64,000 bases of DNA, taken from positions 4,278,001-4,342,000 of the forward strand of contig NZ_CP113059.1 in the NCBI RefSeq assembly GCF_026625705.1, given 5' to 3'. Of the stretch, positions 24,926 through 32,828 are shown piece after piece. The notes under the pieces are model-generated. The model saw nothing but the letters and a program-made list of their open reading frames with translations, had not been told where the DNA came from and did no database searches. This DNA is from Pedobacter sp. SL55. Its GTDB lineage: Bacteria > Bacteroidota > Bacteroidia > Sphingobacteriales > Sphingobacteriaceae. Both the position numbers and the translations under genes were made by a program. Position 1 is the first letter of the stretch, and each line of letters opens with the position of its first letter.

Positions 24926-27445
24926 AAGCCTAAGACGACAGCACACCACAAAATAAACAACATTGAATGAAAGAGATTGGAAGTTTTCTATTACTTGTTT
25001 TACTGATTATATCAGGTGTTTGGTTTTATCGCAGACATCAGGAAAATGAGCGCAAGAAAAAAGAACTTGAAGCAGAACAAGCTAAACAACGGGAACTAGA
25101 AAGACAGAAGTTGTTCGACTTTTTTAAATCCAAACTGGACAACATTAAGACAGCCAACAACCAATTTTCAAAATTTATCGACCTTAAAACTGGATACTTT
25201 ACAAACTATCAATTGACTACTTGGAAAAGCAAGCAAACTAATCTGTTTAATGAAATCAAAGGGAAACCTTTTGATTTCATTAATCTTTCAAGCGAAGAAG
25301 TTAAGTCAATCAAAACTTTTACAGAATATTTCAATAATGCAGCTACTTTAAGAAATGATTTTAATAAACTTTTTATAAAGGAAGAGCTTAGAACATACAA
25401 CTCATTCTTTGACAATATTGAAGGAAGGAAACTTGACATTCAGCAGCGCACCGCAGTTGTAACAGATGAAGACAATAATATTGTTATTGCAGGTGCAGGT
25501 TCTGGTAAAACGACAACAATTGTTGGAAAAGTGAACTATGTTCTTGAACGATATAAAGTTCGACCAGAAGAGATTTTACTTATTTCCTTCACAAATAAAT
25601 CTGCCACAACACTTGCCGGAAGAATTGACATTGAAGGAGTGGAAGCAAAAACCTTCCACAAATTTGGAAAAGACATTATAGTTGAAACAGAAGGAAGACA
25701 ACCAAGTATTTTTGAAGAAGCACAATTTAAACCGCTACTCACAAGATATTTTACTGACTTAATAAAGAATACAAGCTACCTTCAAATTGTTACTGAATAT
25801 TTTACGAACTTCTTAAAACCAGCAAAATCGCAATTTGAATTTGAAAATCAAGGTGACTACATTCAATACATTAAAGACCAAAATTTTAAAAGCTATAAAC
25901 TAAAGGAAGTTCCTGTAAACGGAAGAATGACTTATAAAATGGAAGTCGTTAAAAGTATTGAAGAATGTAAAATAGCAAACTTTCTTTTATTCAATGGTGT
26001 GAACTATGAATACGAATTCCCATACGAACACGACACAGCGACCGAAGCATTTCGACAATACAAACCAGATTTCACAGTAATTCAAAACGGACAGAAAATT
26101 TATATAGAACATTTTGGGATTTCACGAAGCGGTAATGTTCCGAGTTGGTTCACGGGTGACGGCACTCGTTCTCCAAGTGAAAAGTATCGAGCTGATATGG
26201 AATGGAAACGAGACACTCACAGAAATAACGGAACTACTTTAATTGAGAGTTATAGCTATGAAATGAGTGAAGGAATTTTATTTGAAAACCTAACGAAAAA
26301 TTTAAAATCTGCTGGAGTAGTACTTAACCCTAAATCGCCAGATGAAATTTGGAAAATCATTTCAGAAGCAGCTAAAGATGAAATAAATAGTTTTATCACT
26401 TTGTTTGGGACGTTTATAACATTAATGAAATCAAATAATTATTCAATCAATGATGTTATAAAAAGAAATCAACAAACCCAAGACAAATTCTTTAAAGACA
26501 GAAATGCTTTATTTATTGAAATCATAAAACCAATTTTTGAACGCTACGAAAATCATCTAAAGGAAAGAAACGAAATTGACTTTAGCGATATGATTAATAA
26601 AGCCTCTAAACATATTGCAAGCGGTAAGCACAAACGGAAATTCAGCTATGTTATCATTGATGAGTTTCAGGACATTTCAATTGGAAGGTATCAGTTAGTT
26701 AAGGCAATCAAAACAAGCAATCCATCTTGTAAGCTATTTTGTGTGGGTGATGATTGGCAGTCGATTTACCGCTTCAGTGGAAGTGATATTGCACTTTTCA
26801 AAGAGTTTGAAAATTATTTTGGCTTTACTGTAAAATCGAAAATTGAAACAACCTATCGCTTTCATAACCCGCTTATTAGTCTTTCAAGTGAATTCATACA
26901 GAAAAATCCAAATCAAGCTATAAAAGAACTAAAAGGAATTTCAAGCAGAAAAAAAACAGAGTATAAAATTCATTATTCAGTTACAGACAATCAGGATGAT
27001 ACTTTAGCGGTTCAAAAAATATTCAATGAATTATTGGAATTTGATGAAGGAATAGAAGACAAAGAAATTATTATTCTTGGTAGATATGGTTTTGATATTG
27101 ATAGAATAAAAAACGAAAAATCTGTATTTCAAATTGACAAGACAAATGAAGTTATTTCATACGGCATCAAGACCGAAGAAGGAGAAATAAAGAGACTTAA
27201 AGCCCAATTTATGACAGTTCACAAAGCGAAAGGACTGGAAGGTGATATAATTATAGTGCATTTAATTGTAACTCGGGCAAATTTGGTTTTCCTTCTGAAA
27301 TGTCTGACGACCAAGTTTTGAATTTATTGCTTAGCGAAGCAGACCAATTTGAAAATGGAGAAGAAAGACGTTTATTCTATTGTATGCTTCCCCGAAATTG
27401 GTCCGATTAAAAATAGAAAAAAGACACTATTTTTAATTAACAATT

Positions 27446-27724
27446 ATGAAAACAACACAATTTACAGAGGCACAGATTGTTTCAATATTGAGACAGCATG
27501 AAAAAGGCGTTAAGGTAACAGATATTGCCAGAGCAAACGGCATATCAGAGAAGACCTTCTATCGATGGCGAAGCAAATATGGCGGGATGGAAATTAACGA
27601 TCTCAAACGCCTAAAGGAACTTGAGGCAGAAAACTCCAAGCTGAAACGGATGTATACCGATCTGGCACTTTTGAACGATGCGCTAAAGGATCTGATTGAA
27701 AAAAGCTTTAGCGCCTTGCGATAA
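27446..27724 (+). CDS. IS3 family OrfA, helix-turn-helix protein
   Basis: A 92-aa protein with an N-terminal HTH ([41 protein letters not shown]) and a leucine-zipper-like helix ([18 protein letters not shown]). Typical of IS407-group OrfA, which binds the IS ends. Its 3' end overlaps orfB by 29 bp around an A6G run. Confidence 0.92.
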   Translation: MKTTQFTEAQIVSILRQHEKGVKVTDIARANGISEKTFYRWRSKYGGMEINDLKRLKELEAENSKLKRMYTDLALLNDALKDLIEKSFSALR

Positions 27725-28523
27725 AAAAGAAGCTGTTACTTTTCTGCTTGTCGAACATCAGATCAGTAAGCGCAAGGCTTGTGATAGCATTAAAATCTCA
27801 AGAAGCAGCTTCAGTTACTTGGCCCGCATAAAGCAGGATGACAAGTACATTGAACTATTAAATGGTTTGACAGAAAAGCACGTAAGCATAGGTTTTTGGC
27901 AATGCTACCATCGGATAAGAAAGTCAGGGGAAATGATCAACCATAAAAAACTCTACAGGATTTACACCGCACTAAAACTGAACATAAGAAGAAGGGCTAA
28001 AAAAAGATTGCCAGCAAGGGTAAAACAGGCTTTGTTCCAGCCCGGCAAAATCAACGAGGTCTGGAGCATAGATTTTATGAGTGACAGCTTATGGGATGGC
28101 AGAAAAATAAGGTTATTGAACGTGATTGATGATTTTAACAGGGAAGTTTTAACGATAGAAACAGACACATCGCTGCCAACATTACGGGTAATAAGGAGTT
28201 TGGAAGAAATCGCCCAGCAAAGGGGTTATCCCAAAATGATAAGGGTTGACAACGGGCCAGAATTTATTAGTGCAAAACTGGATATTTGGAGCAAGGAAAA
28301 TAAGATCCAACTTGTGTTCATTCAGCCTGGTGAGCCCACGCAAAATGCTTATATCGAAAGGTTAAACGGAACTTTCAGAAGGGATATATTAAATGCCTAC
28401 GTATTTAAATCAATTCAGGAAGTAAGAACAATAAGTGAAGAATGGATGAATGACTATAACTATAGTAGGCCACATAGAGCACTCAAAAATAAAACACCAA
28501 TAGAATACAAATTATGCCAATAA
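27696..28523 (+). CDS. IS3 family transposase OrfB
   Basis: An integrase-core (rve) transposase, up to 275 aa, with DDE residues in [19 protein letters not shown] and [11 protein letters not shown]. The frame is +1 relative to orfA; a -1 slip on A6G would hit TAG after two codons. Expression therefore needs +1/-2 slippage or internal initiation (TTG at 27696). The catalytic region is intact, so the element may still be mobile if OrfAB is made. Confidence 0.9.
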   Translation: MKKALAPCDKKEAVTFLLVEHQISKRKACDSIKISRSSFSYLARIKQDDKYIELLNGLTEKHVSIGFWQCYHRIRKSGEMINHKKLYRIYTALKLNIRRRAKKRLPARVKQALFQPGKINEVWSIDFMSDSLWDGRKIRLLNVIDDFNREVLTIETDTSLPTLRVIRSLEEIAQQRGYPKMIRVDNGPEFISAKLDIWSKENKIQLVFIQPGEPTQNAYIERLNGTFRRDILNAYVFKSIQEVRTISEEWMNDYNYSRPHRALKNKTPIEYKLCQ

Positions 28524-28744
28524 ATTCTATTTTTGATTGGTACGAAATTTAGGGAAGCACACAAAAGCGGACAATCACCAAACAAGAAATGTCCGACCTG
28601 TAAAACGGCAGATGTTGTGTTAAGAAAATCAGGTAAAGCAAGAAATGGTAATACATATAAATTCTTCGGTTGCACGAATTACTTATATGGTTGCGACTAT
28701 ACAACAACAGAATGGATAAACAACTAACAGCGGACAGAAGGGCA

Positions 28745-28880
28745 GCTGATAACAGGCGTTTGGCTCAATGGCGGGTGAAGTGGTTAATTGAACATTCTAC
28801 CACGCATCAACATTTGTGGTGTATTGACAGTTTTGTGCTCCGAAATCCGCCACTGCGCCAAGCGCCAAAACGTTATGTGT
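28745..28880 (+). other. attC-like site 2 (end of cassette 2)
   Basis: 136 bp from GCTGATAAC (28745-28753) to GTTATGTGT (28872-28880). The left core is the inverse of the cassette-2 start TTATCAGC at 24918, 3.8 kb upstream across the IS. Arms GGCGTTTGGC and GCCAAGCGCC pair with one wobble, GGCGG pairs with CCGCC, and the inner text matches site 1. Confidence 0.87.
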
Positions 28881-28928
28881 CACCCTATGAACGACCATGC
28901 TAAATAGAAACGAACGACAAAAAGACAA

Positions 28929-29252
28929 ATGCAAAAATATTCAGTAAACCAACATTTAATAGAGACAATTTTAGCTTGGGTAAATTCGGGCGAAATCGCA
29001 ATTCCAGAAATTCAAAGACCATTTGTTTGGGACAGTTCAAAAGTTCGTGACTTAATGGACAGTTTGTATCAAGGTTATCCAATTGGCTACGTAATCGCTT
29101 GGAGAAATCCGAACGTAAAATTGAAAGACGGAAGTTTAAGCGAAGGCAAAAAGGTTTTAATTGACGGACAACAGCGTGTAACAGCGTTGACAGCAGGAAT
29201 TCTTGGGCAATACGTCATCAACAAAAATTATCAAGCAATTCAAAATTATTAG
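28929..29252 (+). pseudogene. N-terminal fragment of a DUF262 (GmrS-like) protein, cassette 3
   Basis: Only about 100 residues of the DUF262 domain remain: [34 protein letters not shown] and [21 protein letters not shown], where DGQQR is the ParB-like nucleotide motif. Full proteins are 550-700 aa and include type IV restriction and other phage-defence NTPases. Homology ends near 29230, where an inverted oxidoreductase gene begins. The cassette start TTATGTGTC is at 28873; its matching attC-like site is not in the window. Confidence 0.88.
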
Positions 29253-29784
29253 CACTTGCAGTTGTGGCAACAGTGGCACCCAAATGTTTTGCCAGCTGAA
29301 TGGCTATGGTACCTACACCGCCAGAACCTGCCTGTATAAAAACCTTTTGTCCTTTTTTAAGTTGTGCTTTCTCAAAAAATGCCTGCCAAACCGTTAAAGC
29401 CACCAAAGGAATAGAAGCGGCTTCTTCCATTGAAATGTTTTTAGGCTTCAACGCCAGATCATTTTCATTAACGGCGATGTACTCGGCAAATGTGCCAATA
29501 TGAAAATCGGCAGGACGGGCAAATACTTCATCGCCTACTTTGAAACCATTGACTTTCGAGCCAACTTTTGTTATTACTCCCGCAAAATCGTGCCCCAAAA
29601 CCAAGGGGAACTTATAGGGCAACAACAATTTAAACTCGCCTTCTTTCAGTTTATTATCTAACTGATTGAGGGCTGTGGCGTGTATGGCTACCAAAACTTC
29701 GTTATCCCCGATGTTCGGTTCTGGCATATCAACCAGTTGCATTTTGTCGCCTTTACTATATTTCGAAATACTATATGCTTTCAT
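29218..29784 (-). pseudogene. Truncated NAD(P)-dependent zinc-less alcohol dehydrogenase/quinone oxidoreductase
   Basis: 188 residues of an MDR-family oxidoreductase: GroES-like domain (MKAYSISKYSKGDKMQLVDMPEP, LGHDFAGVITKVGSKV) and the start of the Rossmann domain (VFIQAGSGGVGTIAIQLAKHLGATV). The family is usually ~310-330 aa, so the C-terminal half is gone at the junction near 29230 with the DUF262 fragment. It probably was the last gene of the operon with the SDR genes, 11 bp downstream of the 29796 gene. Confidence 0.87.
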
Positions 29785-29795
29785 ATCGATTGTAA

Positions 29796-30563
29796 TTAAT
29801 TAACTAATTTTTTGTCGTGCTTTTTTGAATTGATGATATTGTAAGCCACTTTTGGAAGCAAGCGGTTCAAAAAGTAAACAATCTTACTGTCGCCAATTCT
29901 AATGGTATAAATATCGTTTTCCAATCCTTTAATCAAACCACTTATCAATTGCGAAGGACTGATTTTTTTATCATCCCTATCGGCCACCATATCCGTATCA
30001 ACCAAAGGTGGAAGCAATTCAAAAATCTTCAACTTGCTGTTGATAACCCGCAGGTGTTTGCGTAACGAATGTACATAAAAAGCCAAAGCCGTTTTAGAAG
30101 ACGAATAGGTAGCTTCAATGGCAGACGGTACGATACTGAGAATGGACGTAGTATGGATAATCGCCGCTTCTTTTCTGGATTTCAGCATCTCCATAAAAAG
30201 ATTGTTCAGCCGTATTACACCAAAATAGTTGACTTCCATTTCGTAAATAGCACCTTCCAAATGCTCATTTTTCGGAATACCCAAATTGGACGGCGGTACA
30301 CCTACGCCTGCATTATGGTACAAAATATCTATGCCGCCCCGTTCTTCTGTTTTTTTGAGCAAGCTGTTGGCGTCATCTTCCTTAGAAGCATCACTTTGTA
30401 TAGCAACAAGTGTTGGATAAAGCCTTAATGCATCATCCAGCTTACGCTGATTTCTTCCGGTAATGATTACCTTAGCACCTGCCTGCAAAAACTGTCGGGC
30501 CGCTTCCAAGCCAATACCAGAACCTCCACCGGTAATCAAAATCGTTTTGCCTTTAATATTCAT
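29796..30563 (-). CDS. Short-chain dehydrogenase (DltE-like)
   Basis: A 255-aa classical SDR: cofactor motif TGGGSGIG (about 11-18), NAG motif HNAGVG, catalytic Tyr-x-x-x-Lys in YSSSK, and Ser in TTSIL. NADP(H)-type oxidoreductase of unknown substrate. Middle gene of a three-gene minus-strand group controlled from the HxlR-divergent promoter. Confidence 0.88.
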   Translation of the reverse strand: MNIKGKTILITGGGSGIGLEAARQFLQAGAKVIITGRNQRKLDDALRLYPTLVAIQSDASKEDDANSLLKKTEERGGIDILYHNAGVGVPPSNLGIPKNEHLEGAIYEMEVNYFGVIRLNNLFMEMLKSRKEAAIIHTTSILSIVPSAIEATYSSSKTALAFYVHSLRKHLRVINSKLKIFELLPPLVDTDMVADRDDKKISPSQLISGLIKGLENDIYTIRIGDSKIVYFLNRLLPKVAYNIINSKKHDKKLVN

Positions 30564-30620
30564 AACAATGATTTATTAAAAAAATGGATACTGCTGCAAT
30601 GAACAGCATCCGTTTTTAAA

Positions 30621-31355
30621 TTACTTTGACTGATTGATAATTTTAGACATTGCCTCATTAATGGCTGCGGCATAAATTTTCGTTTCGCCAACTGGCACAT
30701 CGAACCGATTGTTTTGTAAACCGATAAACAATTCTTCTGCTACCTCTGCCGCAGGAACTCCCTTGTCGCCATCAAGATAAGAAGAAAACTCCGTATCGGT
30801 ACGGGGCGGATATACTTCATACACTTGGATATTTTTATTTTCTTCATAAGTAGCTCTTAAAGCTAGGGTGTAATTATGAAGTGCCGCTTTTGTTGGACAA
30901 TAAGTAGGTAGAAATTTTTCGCTTCCATATACGGCCAAAGAAGATACATTAACAACTGCCGCTTCCTCTTTTTGAAGAAGATGAGGCATCATAAGCTGGT
31001 TGAAATGAATGACTGAGAAATAATTGAGGTTCATCTCTATCTGAGCCTTTTCCAAAGCATCAGCATCCTGACTAAGCAGGTAAGCAAATGCAATTCCTGC
31101 GTTGTTCACGATGATGTTCACATCGGGATGATTAGTTTTCAGTTCTTCGGCAATACGCTCTCTTTCCGATGCCTCTGCCCAGTCTCCTTTTATCGCAACA
31201 GCACCGTCTAAGTGTGACAAAGCCGCCTGCAAGCGTTCTTCACTACGTCCGTTGATGATGATTTTATTGCCTTCGGCATTCAGTTTTTTAGCGATTGCTA
31301 AACCTATTCCGGCACTTCCGCCGCTTATAAAAATGGTATTTCCTGTTGTTTTCAT
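30621..31355 (-). CDS. Short-chain dehydrogenase
   Basis: A 244-aa SDR starting MKTTGNTIFISGGSAGIG; a longer frame adds 21 residues that cover the promoter region and is rejected. Cofactor motif SGGSAGIG, NNAG, VSSLAV and catalytic YCPTK are present. First gene after the HxlR operator; the divergent layout suggests induction by electrophile or quinone stress. Confidence 0.88.
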   Translation of the reverse strand: MKTTGNTIFISGGSAGIGLAIAKKLNAEGNKIIINGRSEERLQAALSHLDGAVAIKGDWAEASERERIAEELKTNHPDVNIIVNNAGIAFAYLLSQDADALEKAQIEMNLNYFSVIHFNQLMMPHLLQKEEAAVVNVSSLAVYGSEKFLPTYCPTKAALHNYTLALRATYEENKNIQVYEVYPPRTDTEFSSYLDGDKGVPAAEVAEELFIGLQNNRFDVPVGETKIYAAAINEAMSKIINQSK

Positions 31356-31385
31356 TTTATTTATTTTAAAAAATTCGTAATTTCG

Positions 31386-31435
31386 CTTGCAATTTGCAAG
31401 TACAAAGATATAAAACAACTTTCATTTTGCAAGTA
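31386..31435. promoter_or_regulatory. HxlR operator and SDR promoter
   Basis: A perfect 15-bp palindrome CTTGCAATTTGCAAG (31386-31400) and a second half-site TTGCAAGTA (31427-31435) repeat TTGCAAGTA (31394-31402) exactly 33 bp apart. Between them lies the minus-strand -7 box TATCTTTG (31403-31410), with CTTG 19 bp upstream as -33. The operators flank the promoter, fitting repression by HxlR. Confidence 0.75.
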
Positions 31436-31453
31436 GATTAAAAAAAATAATTT

Positions 31454-31870
31454 ATGGCTGATAATAAAAAAAGATCTGATTGTCCAATTAGTAGTTCTCT
31501 TGAGGTTTGGGGAGATAAATGGTCGCTGTTGATTGTGAGGGACTTAATGTTTGCAAAACAATGTACTTATGGCGATTTTTTAAAATCAGGGGAAAAGATT
31601 GCCACCAATATTTTAGCCTCCCGACTACAAACGCTGGAAGAAAACGGAATTATTACAAAGTCGGACCATCCGGACAGTAAAGCGAAAGTTTTATACCAAC
31701 TCACACAAAAAGGAATTGATTTATTGCCTTTAATGGTTGAAATAAACTTATGGGCCGAAAAATATTATGATTTGCCTGCCGACAGAAAGGCAAGTTTAAC
31801 CGAGGTAAAAAAGGATAAAGAAGGGTTTATAAAAAGGATGGCTGAAGACTTAGAGAAAAGTAGTAGTTAA
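31454..31870 (+). CDS. HxlR-family winged-helix regulator
   Basis: A 138-aa MarR/DUF24-type regulator: CPISSSLEVWGDKWSLLIVRDLMF with the N-terminal Cys used for redox sensing in YodB/HypR-type members, then winged-helix ISASRL-like NILASRLQTLEENGIITK. Divergent from two SDR genes and likely their repressor. The TAA stop (31868-31870) is formed at the junction with MITE copy A: the element inserted at the stop codon and preserved it. Confidence 0.9.
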   Translation: MADNKKRSDCPISSSLEVWGDKWSLLIVRDLMFAKQCTYGDFLKSGEKIATNILASRLQTLEENGIITKSDHPDSKAKVLYQLTQKGIDLLPLMVEINLWAEKYYDLPADRKASLTEVKKDKEGFIKRMAEDLEKSSS

Positions 31871-32308
31871 CGTGAGTTCGGGATAAGAAAATTATGTTAT
31901 TTGCTAGCGATAGCGCTTCAAATCTTCGTTCAGCTAATTTTCGGTCTCTTATTTTATTCCTAGTTTATATATTTTCAACGGTGTTCAAGAACGCTAACGC
32001 GGTTTTCGGGCCGCACCAATAAGCCAAAGCACTTTCTTTGAAAGAAACCTGCGGAGCAAGCATGAAGACAAATAAAACAAATACTAAAACGGAATAAATA
32101 AGCAACCGAGAGTTGATCAGCAAAGCTGATGAGCTCCGTAAACTCCGGTTTTGTTAATTTTGCGGTCAACCTGCGAAGCAAGCTTGAAGGCAATTAAAAA
32201 CATAAATAAATTCTGAAAAAAAGTAAGAGACCAGCGGCGGCGAGTTAAAAAAATACGTTCAATGCGAATTTCTCAAGAATTGTAAAAATACTTAACCCGA
32301 ATTTACGT
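31870..32308 (+). mobile_element. MITE-like element, copy A (439 bp)
   Basis: Ends ACGTGAGTTCGGG (left) and the inverse of ACGTAAATTCGGG (right), flanked by the direct repeat TAGTTA (31864-31869 and 32309-32314). Internal sequence is nearly the same as copy B, inverted, including the hairpin ATCAGCAAAGCTGAT and the direct repeat CCTGCG(G/A)AGCAAGC. No transposase. Confidence 0.9.
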
Positions 32309-32487
32309 TAGTTAATAATGCTACGGTAATGAGTTCGCATTGGCTCGATTTGCTCCTTTATGTAAAAATTAAAACTTCCTTCTTCGCAGAAGCGAACGAT
32401 TTAGTTTTGAAACCACAGGAGAAGTGATTTGGAACAAAAACTCACAACAATAAATCAATTTATATATCTTCGCCCGTAAAAAACATA

Positions 32488-32785
32488 ATGATTGCACATC
32501 ACGTATTATTCTGGCTAAAAGCCGATACCACAGCAGCCCAAAAAGAAGCTTTTTTAGGGGGGATTAAAAAGTTTGGAAAACATTGAAGTTGTAAAAAATT
32601 TCCACGTAGGTACACCTGCGCCAATTGAACGTGCGGTAGTAGACACTACTTATACTTTTAGCTTGATCTTATTTTTTGAAGATTTAGCAGCACATGATGT
32701 TTATCAAGTACACCCAATTCATAAAGCCTTTTTAGAAGAATTTAGAGTTTTCTTCGAAAAAGTGATCATTTACGATGCGAATTAA
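32488..32785 (+). pseudogene. Dabb-family (stress-responsive A/B barrel) protein with frameshift
   Basis: Starts MIAHHVLFWLKADTTAAQKEAFL and continues in another frame as SLENIEVVKNFHVGTPAPIERAVVDTTYTFSLILFFEDL...HPIHKAFLEEF, together ~98 aa, the usual Dabb length. The shift falls in the homopolymers G6 (32557-32562) or A5 (32566-32570); one base less restores the protein. Either a real mutation or an assembly error. Confidence 0.85.
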
Positions 32786-32787
32786 AG

Positions 32788-32814
32788 AAAAAACCGATCG
32801 ATAGATCGGTTTTT
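32788..32814. terminator. Bidirectional terminator between the Dabb gene and GH20 gene
   Basis: AAAAACCGATC and GATCGGTTTTT pair around a 4-5-nt loop, with A and T tracts on both sides, between convergent genes. Confidence 0.88.
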
Positions 32815-32828
32815 ATGCTTAAACATTA

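Larger units (their letters stand above)
27386..28559 (+). mobile_element. IS3 family (IS407-type) insertion sequence inside the helicase gene
   Basis: 1,174 bp with imperfect ~34-bp terminal inverted repeats that begin TGCTTCCC (27386) and end GGGAAGCA (28559); both arms also carry AAAAATAGAA. It encodes OrfA and OrfB with an intact DDE motif. The flanks TGTA and CACA differ, so no target duplication is left, which agrees with the missing helicase segment. Confidence 0.9.
24967..28727 (+). pseudogene. UvrD/HelD-type helicase, frameshifted and split by an IS (cassette 2 cargo)
   Basis: The N-terminal part (24967-27321) has a membrane helix at residues 4-22, a coiled-coil region, Walker A AGAGSGKTTT, an inserted PD-(D/E)XK-like nuclease segment (YKPDFTV...IYIEHFG), Walker B IDEFQDIS, GDDWQSIYRFSGSD and MTVHKAKGLEGD. 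A one-base loss near 27258-27266 shifts the frame: the next frame continues as NSGKFGFPSEMSDDQVLNL to ERRLFY before the IS at 27386. After the IS (28560-28727) comes the topoisomerase-type zinc finger CPTCKTADVVLRKSGKAR...FFGCTNYLYGCDY. Helicase motif VI (AMTRAK) is missing, so DNA was lost at the IS. The intact parent resembles helicase IV-like proteins, possibly for defence. Confidence 0.88.

Noticed and set aside
24789..28880. Classical IntI integron with GTTRRRY cores
   Set aside because: Cores have T at the second R position and the recombinase lacks the IntI-specific insertion; the system is called integron-like instead.
29218..29784. Complete short oxidoreductase gene
   Set aside because: The Rossmann domain stops after its first third at the junction with the DUF262 fragment.
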